A stretch of 64,000 bases of DNA, taken from assembly GCA_027604185.1 (NCBI GenBank), contig JADGKB010000004.1, positions 124,001-188,000 of the forward strand. The letters are read 5' to 3'. Positions 1-10,056 of this stretch are shown piece by piece (the stretch's first letter is position 1; each line of letters opens with the position of its first letter). A program made the translations under genes and the position numbers. The notes below the pieces were generated by a model. The model saw only the letters and a list, made by a program, of their open reading frames with translations, had not been told where the DNA came from and did no database searches. The DNA is from Boothiomyces macroporosus (taxonomy: Eukaryota > Chytridiomycota > Chytridiomycetes > Rhizophydiales > Terramycetaceae).

Positions 1-611
1 AGAAAAATCAATCCGGAAGGAACTAGAGCTGTATTCATGATTAATATTTAGGAATGCGACCATGAATATATCCAAGATAAATTGGAAAAGTTTAATGACA
101 ATAAGCTTCCAAAAGACGGCGATAAAGTGGTGTACGTAGATGGATCGTTTGACATGTTCCATGCCGGGCATGCGGAATATTTAAAACAGGCTAAAGAACT
201 TGGTGATTTCTTGATTGTGGGAATCCAGGGCGACGACCTAGTTAGGCAAATCGAATCCACATATCCTATTCTAAACCAAGAGGAAAGGGCTTTGAGTGTG
301 CTGGCTTGTAGAGTAATTTTGATTTCTAATCATAGTACGCGGATGCTATCATTCTCGATTCACCTCATCAACTAACCGACGAATTCATTTCAAAGCATAA
401 TATCAGCATCGTAGTTGGTGCTGACCAATCAATCATTAATAGAACTAAAGCAGAAACCAAAATCATTCCTAATCAAGATATTGGTTCCAAGTCGATCATT
501 GCTCGCATTCTGGCTGACTTTGAAATCTACCAAGAGAGAAATAGAAAGAAGGGCGAAAAAGCAATTCTAGAAGCTGAAATGTTGGCAAAGGAAAAGGCAT
601 CTTTGCAATAA
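1..611 (+). CDS. PCYT2: Ethanolamine-phosphate cytidylyltransferase, C-terminal part (5' end outside window)
   Basis: Converts CTP and phosphoethanolamine to CDP-ethanolamine in the Kennedy pathway. The window holds the second cytidylyltransferase domain: VDGSFDMFHAGH carries the nucleotide-binding HxGH motif, and IESTYPILNQEERALSVLACRYAD followed later by VVGAD is typical of the C-terminal half of ECT enzymes. Two introns are needed, 31-51 (21 nt) and a 23-nt one after the LACR codons near 311. With both removed the frame runs to the TAA at 609-611. The tail (ERNRKKGEKAILEAEML) is helical and charged, as in the family. The first cytidylyltransferase domain must lie upstream. A choline-type enzyme is less likely because of the ECT-like C-terminal signature. 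Confidence 0.88.
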
Positions 612-653
612 ATTTTTTAACCCATCACCTACAAATTTTTTATCTCTAAAAAT

Positions 654-3176
654 ATGAAGCGAATACAGAGAGGATTCAAATCGTCCTGCATCACTCTAAA
701 ATTAACAAATCAAGACAAGCCTAGAATATCCTTGAAGGAACGAATGGCGGCTGCCAATCAGCAAAAGAACGCACCAGTAAATTCCTCATTCAATGTGCCA
801 AAGTTCTATGTCAAACCAAAGGATTTACCTGCAGTGGATTCAACGAATACATCACTCGGAAATAATGCAAAAAAGCCGGAATTTCAAGCACCGTCAATAG
901 TTGATCAAAATGCTGCATCTGCAAATACACAAAAGATGGATCCTTCAAAATTCAGACTGCCAAATATCAAGACGAATTTCCGGCCTGCTGGAAAATCTGA
1001 AAAGAAACCAGGTCCAGAAGCAGACAGTAGGAGTAAAAGACCTCAGAAACCAAAGCATAAATCTGGAATTAATTCAACTGTAAAACCAATTGATAAAACT
1101 GATAATATAAATGAATCGGAAGATGATCTAGATAGTGGAGCTGTAGCTGAGGATACCCCAATCACAATTGTGGAAGCAGTAGATGACGATTTGGATACAA
1201 AAAAAGTACACAAAAAGGATTTACTGAGAGACAAGGAAAAAAGGCTGAGGGAACTTGAACGAAAGGCTGCAGCCAAGGCAAATGCAAAGACGGTCAAAGT
1301 TAAAGCAAAGAATATCAATATTCCAAACTTTATCACCGTTGCCAACCTTGGTAATTTGCTTGGTGTCAATTATTGTAAATATTTCTAATTTAGTGCACCT
1401 TTCAAAGAAAATGAAAGAGCTAGGATTTGATGACTACCCGCCAGACTATGTTTTGAATTCTGAATTAATTAGTATGATTGCGCTAGAGTACAACTTCAAT
1501 CCTATCATTATGAAGCAAGAAGTAGTTACTGCTGAACCAAGGTTTTAAATTGCTAATATAGACCTGAGCCGGAAGATTGGTCGATATATCCTACACGTCC
1601 GCCTGTCATTACTATTATGGGACACGTAGACCGTAAGTTTCAATTAACATAAGATGGAAAAACGACGCTTTTAGACTCTTTGCGAAAAACATCGGTAGCT
1701 GCTGGAGAAGCTGGAGGTATCACTCAGCACATTGGTGCATTCTCTGTTTTGCTGCCTTCTCAAAAGCGAATTACCTTTTTGGATACTCCTGGCCATGCGG
1801 CATTTAGCCAAATGAGAGCTAGAGGTGCACAGGTTACAGATATTGTTGTTCTCATCGTCGCTGCTGACGATGGAGTCATGCCACAGACTATAGAAGCAAT
1901 TGACCATGCTCAAAAAGCAAACGTGCCAATAATAGTTGCGATCAACAAGTGCGATAAGCCAGGAGTCAATCCAGTACACTGAAACTAAAATTAGAAAAAA
2001 ATCAAAGAAGATTTATTGAGATATAATATCACTGTCGAAGATTATGGCGGGGAAATTCCAGCTGTAGAAATTTCTGGAAAGACAGGAAAGGGGTTGGCAG
2101 AGCTGGAAGAAACTATATTGGCAATTGCAGAAGTGAACGATTACAGAGGAGATCCAACTGGACCGGTTGAAGCGACAGTGGTTGAATCCAAAATGACTAA
2201 AGGTTTTGGAAATGTTGCAACAGTGATTGTTAAAAGAGGAACTTTGGTTCCTGGAGCAATTATAGTTGCCGGGGAGTCCCTCTGCAAAGTCCGAAAAATG
2301 ATTGACGAACATGGCAAAACTGTCAAGAGTATCGGTCCATCAGGTCCGATTGAGGTTTTAGGTTGGAAAGAGCTTCCTTCTGCTGGAGAATTAGTTCTCC
2401 AAGTAGAGTCGGAATTCATTGGAAAGAAGGTTATAGAAAGTCGAAAGAGGCTGGCAGAGTTTAATAGTTCATTAGAAAGCGTTGAAGCAATGAATGAAAA
2501 AGCAATCAATAAATTGGAAGACACTGAAGCTGTTGAAGAGGCTCCAAAGAAAAACGAGTACAGAGTAATCATCAAAGCTGATGTGGATGGTAGCACAGAA
2601 GCAATTGCTAATGTTCTAGCGGGAATCCCAAGTCACGAAGTTTCTTGTAATATCATTAATTCAAGCGTTGGTGCATTATCAGAAGCTGATGTGAACTATG
2701 CTATTGCATCCAAAGCTGATATAATCACATTTAATATTCCAGTCCAAAAGAGTATGCTTACTTTGGCTAATCAAAACAAGATTAATATTCATAGCCACAA
2801 TGTGATATACACCCTCATCGACCAGGTAAAGGCGTCAATGTCAGAGCTGCTTCCGCCAGAAATTGTTACAAATGTTACTGGTGAGGCATCGATCGCTCAA
2901 CTTTTCAGCATTACAGTTAAAGGAAAGCAAGAACCGATTGCAGGATGCAAAGTGTTTAATGGAAAAATTACAAAGAACAGCATACTGCGTGTTGTAAGAG
3001 ATGGTGCAGTTATCCATGAAGGCAAGATAAAGACGTTCAAGCATCACAAAAAAGATATTTTGGAAGCTGCGAAAGGTCTTGAATGCGGTATTGCTGTGGA
3101 AGGCTTTCCAGCTATCCAAGAAGGAGATATACTTCAATCCATAAACATTACTCACAAGAAACGCACCATAGAATAA
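654..3176 (+). CDS. MTIF2: Mitochondrial translation initiation factor IF-2
   Basis: GTPase that brings formyl-Met-tRNA to the mitochondrial ribosome. The spliced protein is 813 aa. It has a basic, low-complexity N-terminal region (~1-220) suited to a mitochondrial leader, an IF2_N-like segment ([21 protein letters not shown]), then the G domain with G1 GHVDHGKTTL, G3 DTPGHAAF and G4 NKCD, followed by the beta-barrel and C-terminal domains ending HKKRTIE. Four introns of 19-21 nt interrupt it; the smallest is 19 nt at 1375-1393, and others lie near 1541, 1632 and 1973. Without splicing the frame breaks inside the G domain. The start at 654 lies 42 bp after the previous stop. The cytosolic eIF5B family is excluded by the bacterial-type domain order. 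Confidence 0.93.
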
Positions 3177-3366
3177 TATATTAAGTTTATCTTTGCTAGT
3201 GTAAAATTAGCGCCAAACTATCGAGTAAGACCCAACTACCGCTTAATGGATACACAGCCATAACCCAAAAAATACGCTACTTTAAGAGTCGCACTATTCT
3301 GAATTTTCTTTTGTCTCGATCGCTCAAGATTTTGACCACGAGGCTGCTGTTTGTTTTTTTAAAAAA

Positions 3367-4208
3367 ATGGAGTTTCCCAGAGTGCCAGTATTCTTCTTGG
3401 TCGCCCTTCTGGCAATACTAATTGGGTTGAACGTAACTGCGTATTGATTCAAGTTTAGTGGAATATCAGAAATATTTGAATTTGAACCAAAATGGATGTA
3501 CCCAAAAGATGATTCTACAGTCACTGCGCATGTTCAATATCTGAAAAATATACCAATAAATCCAAATGATCCTAAAGTGCCTCTGGATATTGATAGAGAA
3601 TACACCGTTGCGGATTTCAAGAAGTATTTCAATGTTCATCCATTGCATGAAGTTGTGTTTGATAACCAATTGAAAATATTTTTGGACCTCAACCATTTGA
3701 CTATAGACACAGAGTCATTTAAATTCCCGCCAGACTTGGCTGAATACGAACAGCAAATTAAAAGCTTAATTGACTCGCCACCACAAAACGATGATCGATT
3801 CGTTGTGAAATGGTCTTCAAAAGAAACTGGTTTTGGATTATTCGCAAAGAAACCGATATCAAAGGGAGATATCATTGGAATTTACACTGGAGTGGTAAAT
3901 TTGTATCCAGACAAGAATGGTGACTTTATTTGGCATATATCTCAAATCAAGTTGCCCAATGGCCAAATGTATAACCTGGGGATAAATGGCCGGAAAGCAG
4001 GGAATTATCTTCGCTTCATCAACCATATCGGGAAATCCGCAAATGTTCTAGTAATATATTTCTAATCTAGCCTTTAAGAATCCCGTACAAGGGCAAAATA
4101 CACTGCATCTACCGCGCTGTAAAAGACATTGAAATTGGGCAAGAGTTATTCACAGACTATGGAGAGGGATATTTTCAAAACAGGAAAATGATTCTTCCAA
4201 GCAAATAA
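3367..4208 (+). CDS. SET-domain protein with N-terminal hydrophobic anchor or signal
   Basis: The spliced protein is 266 aa. Residues 1-22 (MEFPRVPVFFLVALLAILIG) form a hydrophobic stretch like a signal peptide or signal anchor. The second half is a SET fold, the S-adenosylmethionine-dependent lysine methyltransferase family: GFGLFAKKPISKGDIIGIYTG is the N-SET motif, YLRFINHIGKSANV contains the pseudoknot NH motif, and GQELFTDYGEGYF carries the ELxxDY motif. Introns: 21 nt after residue 22, directly following the hydrophobic stretch, and 20 nt near 4051. Key SET residues look intact, so activity is plausible, but no substrate can be named. Most SET enzymes are nuclear or cytosolic, so the membrane or secretory targeting is unusual. 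The 190 bp before it contains no gene. Confidence 0.8.
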
Positions 4209-4262
4209 ACTATTTTCATCATATTTAATTTCAAGCATGTGAAATTACTCTGCGGTTTTTGA

Positions 4263-5990
4263 ATGGAAATCAAAAGAGAAATCATAAAATGGTTCGCCTT
4301 CATTGCTGAGCAAATTGTAATTGTGATACTGATTGCTCAAGAAATCATCTACACCCAGTTTTCGAATGTATATTCCAGTTTGAATGTAATGGATGACGTC
4401 CAGCGTTTGCAAATTCAACTCAAGGAAGCAGAGGACTATCATACCTGGGCATCGATCGCACAGCAGCTCGATGACAAGCAAGGTAACTAACTTCTTATGC
4501 AGGAAATAAAATATGGAAAGATACAGTGAAAACCGACTTGTGTGATTACCGCCTCATAAAATCAAGAATAGCAGCCTTGCAGCAAGCTCTGGTTACTGAA
4601 GATTACCCTGCAATGAAATTATTAATACGATCCGGACTGCTTCGAAATCTGGGTGGAATTATGGACCATCGGCTATTTGAAAAGACTAATTTTGGAACAA
4701 AGACGTTTATTGAAGAATATTTGAATCTGGTAACGGAATGTATTCAGAAAATATCTGATTTGCCAGCTACTGAAAACCAAAAACTTGAAATTATTAATGA
4801 TGTTTCTCAGTCGTTTGGAAATACTGCCCTTTTGCTTCATGGTGGTGCGACTTTTGGGTTGTATCACCTTGGAGTTGTCAAAGCACTGTCAGAGAATGGC
4901 TTGCTGCCTAAAATAATAAGCGGGTCAAGTGTTGGCGCTTTGATTGCTGCGTTAATTTGTACTCATAGAGAAGAAGACCTCCCCAAGCTATTTTTACCTG
5001 ATGGGATTGATCTGAAAGCATTTGCTAGAAAAGAAAGGAGCGGAAGTATTAGAAGAAAAATTACAAGATTGTTGACCCACGGTTATTTATTAGATGTCAA
5101 AGTTTTAGAAGATTGTGTCAAGGCTAATTTGGGAGAGTATCTACTCGTTAACTTAGTATGACATTTGAAGAAGCTTTCCTTGAAACTGGAATGGTGTTGA
5201 ATATCACTGTAACCTCATCGAGAAAAAACGAAATTCCTAGTGTTTTAAACTATTTGACTTCTCCAAATGTGGTAAGCTAATTGTAATCGCAGTTGATTAG
5301 AAGTGCCGCCTGTGCATCTACATCCATGATTGGTTTGTACAACTCTGTAGATTTACTTGCCAAAAACAAAGATGGTCAAATCTTTGTTTGGAGTCCAACA
5401 TCTATCAAGTGGGGCAATACTTATGCTGACAAGTTAGAGTATTTTAACGTAGTGATTCTCCAGATCAACGATTAGCTGAATTATTCAATGTAAATCACTT
5501 TATATTATCTCAAGCACAACCTTATATCGCTCCATTCCTAAGAAAAGGGCCTCGCATTACCGGAAGAAACTTTTTCCAAAAAATTCTAGCGTTTATTAGC
5601 AGTGAAATTAGATTCAGGATGACACAGGTAACCGTGTTTAATCAAAGCTGGCTAGAATCGGACTTATACCAAAGAGCGTTGGATCATTATTTGATTTGAA
5701 AATAGTGGGCCACGTCACAATTGCGCCTGCATTATCCTCATTAGATTTCTATACGATTTTCGGAAATCCTACCTATGAATCTCTTAGCTACTGGATCAAA
5801 AAGGGCGAAAAGTCTACCTGGCCGTTCCTTGAAATGATTAGATGCCGATTAATGATTGAAATGAAATTATATGAAGGTAATTTAGATTAATCTAGTCAAA
5901 CAGCAACAATCTGCTTTGATGAATGAGCTTCGTACTAATGTATTTGATCTAAAAAATATCATGAAGAAGCGAACTCAGTCCATTGGCTAA
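4263..5990 (+). CDS. Patatin-like lipase homologue (DUF3336-patatin, Tgl3/4/5-SDP1 type), catalytic Asp apparently replaced
   Basis: Family members hydrolyse triacylglycerol at lipid droplets or act as lysophospholipid acyltransferases. The spliced protein is 535 aa with six introns of 19-21 nt (near 4483, 5139, 5271, 5433, 5629, 5877). The N-terminus has a hydrophobic helix (ca. 10-30), then a DUF3336-like region, then the patatin core: oxyanion motif [12 protein letters not shown], nucleophile elbow GSSVGAL, and the conserved [23 protein letters not shown] block. In the family a Trp is followed two residues later by the catalytic Asp of a DGS/DGT motif. Here the matching segment reads [12 protein letters not shown], so that Asp is Asn (codon 5416-5418). 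The Ser is kept, the dyad Asp is not. It may be inactive as a hydrolase or have a shifted function. Confidence 0.85.
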
Positions 5991-6127
5991 TACAATTTTG
6001 TTATTTATTGTTTGCTGAGGTATGTCTTGTTTAAATCGTCCTTAACGTGAAAACAAATACCCTATTGTAACTTGAACAATATTGAATACAATTATAAAAA
6101 CTAAATACAAGAAAAATTCTATTAAAT

Positions 6128-6928
6128 TTAGACTTTGGATTCAAATTTAGTTGAAACTGCTTGGGAGCCACTACTAGATTTGGCTTTAGTCAGTAGATTC
6201 TTTGTATCATCAATAATGAGCAGCAAAATGTTGGCTTCGAAAAAGTTGACGCAGCCAAAGAACAAGGTCAACCATTTGACCAAACTGGTGATATTTGATA
6301 CCTTGGCAGCCACCAACTCCAATATGATTATCAAGAGTGTGAATATCATATTATTTACGCTCATCTTGGTCCACATTGCAGCTTCATTACGTGGCATCAA
6401 GTCAGATTTGTAGGATGCAAAAGCCTTGTAAGCAAAAGGGGTAGCGAAAAGGACATACAGTATACATCGGTTAATTAAAGTGTAGTTTTGCGGTTGGAAA
6501 TTTGCGACAATGGTGCAGTACGGTTGTGCAACTGTCAAGTTTGATGCTGTGGAAGCAACGTACATTTGAATGAACAACGAAATACAAATTTGAATAGAGC
6601 ATATACCAATGAATACCTTCTTCATCGTGTCATTTGCAACAAAAGATACAAAGACACTTGCTCGAAGTAGTAAGACTGAATCCAAAGCTGTAATCCAAAA
6701 GGCATATATAGCCATTCCTACTTCACCAAGCAGCACACATTTGATATTTGGTACAAGGAGCTCCACAATCAGTGTAGCTGCTCTAGCGGCACAAAGGAGC
6801 ACTTGTAGCAACAATCCAATTGGTGCCAGTTTACCATTTAGCTTGTTTGCCAAGTACACAGATTCTCCTAAAAGAATAGCAAGTGTGATGGAGAGCACTA
6901 CAATCGAAATGGTGGTAGTTGAATCCAT
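6128..6928 (-). CDS. Seven-transmembrane protein of unknown class
   Basis: Intronless 266-aa protein with about seven hydrophobic segments (starting MDSTTTISIVVLSITLAILLG, then near residues 35-60, 68-90, 102-125, 150-172, 190-212, 220-242) and a short Ser-rich cytoplasmic-looking tail (KSSSGSQAVSTKF). Polar loops contain potential N-glycosylation sites (SNLT, NYT). The layout suits a receptor-like membrane protein, but I see no diagnostic class A motif and no retinal-binding Lys motif, so I do not assign a family. It faces the upstream lipase gene tail to tail (137 bp apart). A role in sensing is inference only. Confidence 0.7.
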   Translation of the reverse strand: MDSTTTISIVVLSITLAILLGESVYLANKLNGKLAPIGLLLQVLLCAARAATLIVELLVPNIKCVLLGEVGMAIYAFWITALDSVLLLRASVFVSFVANDTMKKVFIGICSIQICISLFIQMYVASTASNLTVAQPYCTIVANFQPQNYTLINRCILYVLFATPFAYKAFASYKSDLMPRNEAAMWTKMSVNNMIFTLLIIILELVAAKVSNITSLVKWLTLFFGCVNFFEANILLLIIDDTKNLLTKAKSSSGSQAVSTKFESKV

Positions 6929-7828
6929 TTTAGTTGTTAAGTATTTTACACCCTTTTTTCCTTATATTGGTGGTTGGCGTAAAGGTAATTTGCGCCACCA
7001 TCAATCTTGGCATGAACAGAGGTTGAAAAACTCCAATTATCCAAAGAGAATATATATTGCATAGCTGAGCGAATACGAAATCCTCCCGAGAATTGTATTT
7101 TTATAGTTGGATTCCATGTGTTCATGATTTTGCATTTACAACATGAAACCTTTTCGTAGGCTCAAGCAAAGGAATGGCTTTGTAGTCAACCTGTTAGTTC
7201 CTCCAGACGCTGCTCATCATTGCTGAATATTAGTGGTACAAATGGTTGAAATCAAATATTTCAGCGCATTGAGCTGCAGATAAGCTCCTATTATCCTGAT
7301 TAGCCTAAAAGATGGTCACGTTAGGCTTGCCACCAGTATAATTTTACATGTGCTATAGAAATATATTGTTTGATGATTATACAGGGAGGGCAGCTGGTGA
7401 AATATTTTGTTTATGAGAACAGCCAGTAAAAGCGATATTCAATCCATTACTACTTAGTTGCTGGCACGTAGTTGGCATTTAGGATAGACTCAACTATGTG
7501 CTTGTCGCTTGTCGCAAGTAAAGACTTGACTGACCAGCTGTATCTGTGATGGTTTTTGTAACCAAAATATGGATGCATAAAAGTGAATGCATAATACAAG
7601 ATAACCGGCGGAATTTAAATAATATCTCTTTCATCGCTATTCCGGTTATGGATAAAAAACTCCGCAACAGTTTCTCCTGTCGAAGAATTCCAAGATTAAG
7701 TGAATCGCTTGTCATATGCTTCAAATCATCAGTTCCGCAACTTTCCTTTTGCGGTCGTAATTAAATTTCGCCGCAAAATTATTTTCAAGAGAAATTTAAC
7801 GAGGATTTTCACTCGAAATATAAATATT
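6929..7828. other. 900-bp intergenic region without a supported gene
   Basis: This is the largest gene-free stretch in a very compact window. Short open frames of 60-76 codons on both strands have no recognisable protein features and no exon-like continuation. I see no tRNA A/B boxes and no strong hairpin or repeat family. It separates the divergent promoters of the 7TM gene (minus strand) and GPD1 (plus strand), so it probably holds their regulatory DNA. The last 100 bases before GPD1 are AT-rich. Confidence 0.5.
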
Positions 7829-8975
7829 ATGACTAGAGCTGGAGCAAAAGAAAAGGTCTGTCTCGTTGGCTCTGGAAATTGGTACGAAATTATCTTAGAA
7901 TAGGGGCTCTGCTATCGCCAAGATTGTAGGAAGAAATGTAACCAAATACCCCGAATTTGACAATGAAGTTCGAATGTGGGTGTTTGAAGAAATAGTGCAG
8001 GGAGAAAGATTAACAGATATAATCAATACAAAGCATGAAAATGTAAAATACCTTCCAAATATTCCTCTTCCTAAAAATGTGGTTGCAGTTCCGGAATTGT
8101 TAAAGGCTTGCGAAGGCGCTACTATGCTTATCTTTGTAGTACCGCATCAAGTACAGTCTTTATCTAACAGATAGTTTGTAAAAGGGGTTTGTGAACAACT
8201 GTATGGCCGACTGGAGCCAGGAGCGAAAGCAATCTCACTAATCAAAGTAACCCAAAGTGTAATAATAGGGTGTAGATGTTGGAAATGAAGGTCTGCAGCT
8301 GATTTCCGACGTGATTGCCGATCATTTGTCTATTGATGTATCTGTTCTAATGGGCGCAAACATAGCACAAGGGGTGGCAATGGACGAGTTTTGCGAATCG
8401 ACAATCGGATATAACATTAAAGAAAATGCAGACCTGTTCCATAAAGCCTTTAATACCCAGTATTTCAGAATCAACTGTGTGCCTGATGTCGGTAATTCAA
8501 ACTTAATTGCAGCTGGAGCCGAATTGTGCGGAGCATTAAAAAATGTAGTGGCCATCGCTGCCGGATTTGTTGACGGTCTCAAATGTGGTGATAATACAAA
8601 GGCAGCAATAATTAGAATCGGATTAATGGAAATGAGAAAGTTTTGCAAATATTTTTATGAAGGCGTAAAGGATGAAACTTTCTTTGAATCATGCGGAGTC
8701 GCTGATCTTATAACTACTTGCTCTGGAGGGAGAAATCGTAAAGTCGCAGAAGCTCGAGTATTGACTGGCAAGTCATTAGAAGTATTGGAAAAAGAGTTGT
8801 TGAATGGACAGAAGCTGCAGGGATCTGGTACTGCAAAGGAAGTGCATTTGATCTTGAGAGAGAAACATCTGATTCACGAGTAAGTTATACTAATGTTAGA
8901 TATCCTCTATTTACCACAGTGTATCGTATCTGCTACGAAGGCTTGCACCCACGAGCAATTTTGGAAGAAATCTAA
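7829..8975 (+). CDS. GPD1: NAD-dependent glycerol-3-phosphate dehydrogenase
   Basis: Reduces dihydroxyacetone phosphate to glycerol 3-phosphate, feeding phospholipid synthesis and redox shuttling. The spliced protein is 352 aa, the usual size of cytosolic GPD1. The N-terminal Rossmann motif is [18 protein letters not shown]. It continues with [34 protein letters not shown], the substrate-domain block [22 protein letters not shown], and [20 protein letters not shown], ending HPRAILEEI. Four introns of 20-24 nt lie near 7887, 8147, 8249 and 8883; the first one splits the Trp codon of the GNWG motif. The ATG at 7829 puts the dinucleotide-binding motif near residue 10, with no targeting leader, so it is probably cytosolic. 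Lipid genes nearby (PCYT2, patatin homologue) are probably coincidental. Confidence 0.95.
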
Positions 8976-9002
8976 CCCTCTTTTTATTGAAATACAAGTT
9001 AA

Positions 9003-9944
9003 TCAAAGTTTTTTTGGGTCTAGACGTGTAAAACTATCTCCAATACTAACTACAGACTCTTCGACGGGACTGCTGAGACTTAAATCCAAGTCAAACTCTT
9101 GTTGCGCTGTTCGTCGTACAAGAGGATTCACAGGTGCATACTCTGTGACTGGGTTCTTTACAAAAAAGAAGAGATGAAGCGGGTTCAAGATCCCTCTGAT
9201 ATTAATACATACTAAGCTATATAAATTTAAAGTGTCTGACACTGGCCTGCTGTTGGTAACATTAAGTGCAACAAAAAATAGTGGCAGCCAGGCAATCAAA
9301 TATTGAATAATGTTGAAGCTCGAATGGATAATCAAGCCCCATTCCATTCTTTTGTTATTCTTTATACTCTCTTCTGAATCAGAGCTTGAATAGCTGATTT
9401 TCGTTGCTTTTTCTATCTTGTTGTTTAACCAATGCTGGTATCCAGTAATGTAGCCGTAGCAAAAGATTATGATCGCATAACAAGCTGCGCAAAGATATAG
9501 GAACATGGTCGCATAATCCTTGGAAATATCTGGCATCACACCACAAGATTCGGTTGGTCCATCTACAAATATTGAGAATAATATTCCTATACTCGCTGAA
9601 ACAATCCAAATACACGCTGATATAATATAATTCCAATAGTTTTGAATAATTCCAGTGAAAATAATAATCGAGAATCGTTTGAGAGAAATACTTGTTACAT
9701 GTACGATAGATGATACAGTTATCCCATAGAAAAATACTCTGAAAGCATGGCAAGCAAAATTGTTGTTTGTTATTGTTACAATGAATAATATTCCAAATGA
9801 TAGGTCTGTAATACAGTAGGATGTCATTAATGGTGAAACGTTTCTAAGATTTTTGACAAATGCATAGCTGATATAAGAGATATTGGAAATTACTACAATT
9901 ATAGATAGTATAAGAATGGGTACAGAGTGAATTAGGTCCTGCAT
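9003..9944 (-). CDS. Rhodopsin-like (class A-like) seven-transmembrane receptor candidate
   Basis: Intronless 313-aa protein. Seven hydrophobic segments can be marked (starting about residues 8, 42, 68, 105, 142, 205, 240). Features reminiscent of class A GPCRs: a Cys at the start of helix 3 (CHAFRVFF) and a Cys in the second extracellular loop (ESCGVM) that could pair; SISLKRF at the end of helix 3, where DRY normally sits; AWLPLFF in helix 6, like the CWxP region; and GILNPLHLFFF in helix 7, like NPxxY but lacking the Tyr. A Ser-rich third loop (SYSSSDSEES) and an acidic, Ser-containing tail may be phosphorylated. No ligand can be proposed; no retinylidene Lys is evident in helix 7. It converges with GPD1 (27 bp between stops). 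Confidence 0.7.
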   Translation of the reverse strand: MQDLIHSVPILILSIIVVISNISYISYAFVKNLRNVSPLMTSYCITDLSFGILFIVTITNNNFACHAFRVFFYGITVSSIVHVTSISLKRFSIIIFTGIIQNYWNYIISACIWIVSASIGILFSIFVDGPTESCGVMPDISKDYATMFLYLCAACYAIIIFCYGYITGYQHWLNNKIEKATKISYSSSDSEESIKNNKRMEWGLIIHSSFNIIQYLIAWLPLFFVALNVTNSRPVSDTLNLYSLVCINIRGILNPLHLFFFVKNPVTEYAPVNPLVRRTAQQEFDLDLSLSSPVEESVVSIGDSFTRLDPKKL

Positions 9945-10056
9945 GTCTTGGGTGAAAATTTCAAATGGTGACGTCTCGTAACTTGTTCATCATTCATGTT
10001 CCAATATTTATTAAATCATACGATTAACTATTGTTATATTAATGCCGCTTAGCAGG

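Noticed and set aside
1375..1990. Apparent frameshifts that would make IF-2, patatin, RIC1 and others pseudogenes
   Set aside because: All frame breaks coincide with 19-24 nt GT-AG segments whose removal restores conserved motifs and a length divisible by three, so the genes are intact.
9181..9192. tRNA B-box-like GGTTCAAGATCC
   Set aside because: No matching A box, acceptor stem or anticodon arm nearby, and it lies within the coding sequence of the 7TM receptor.
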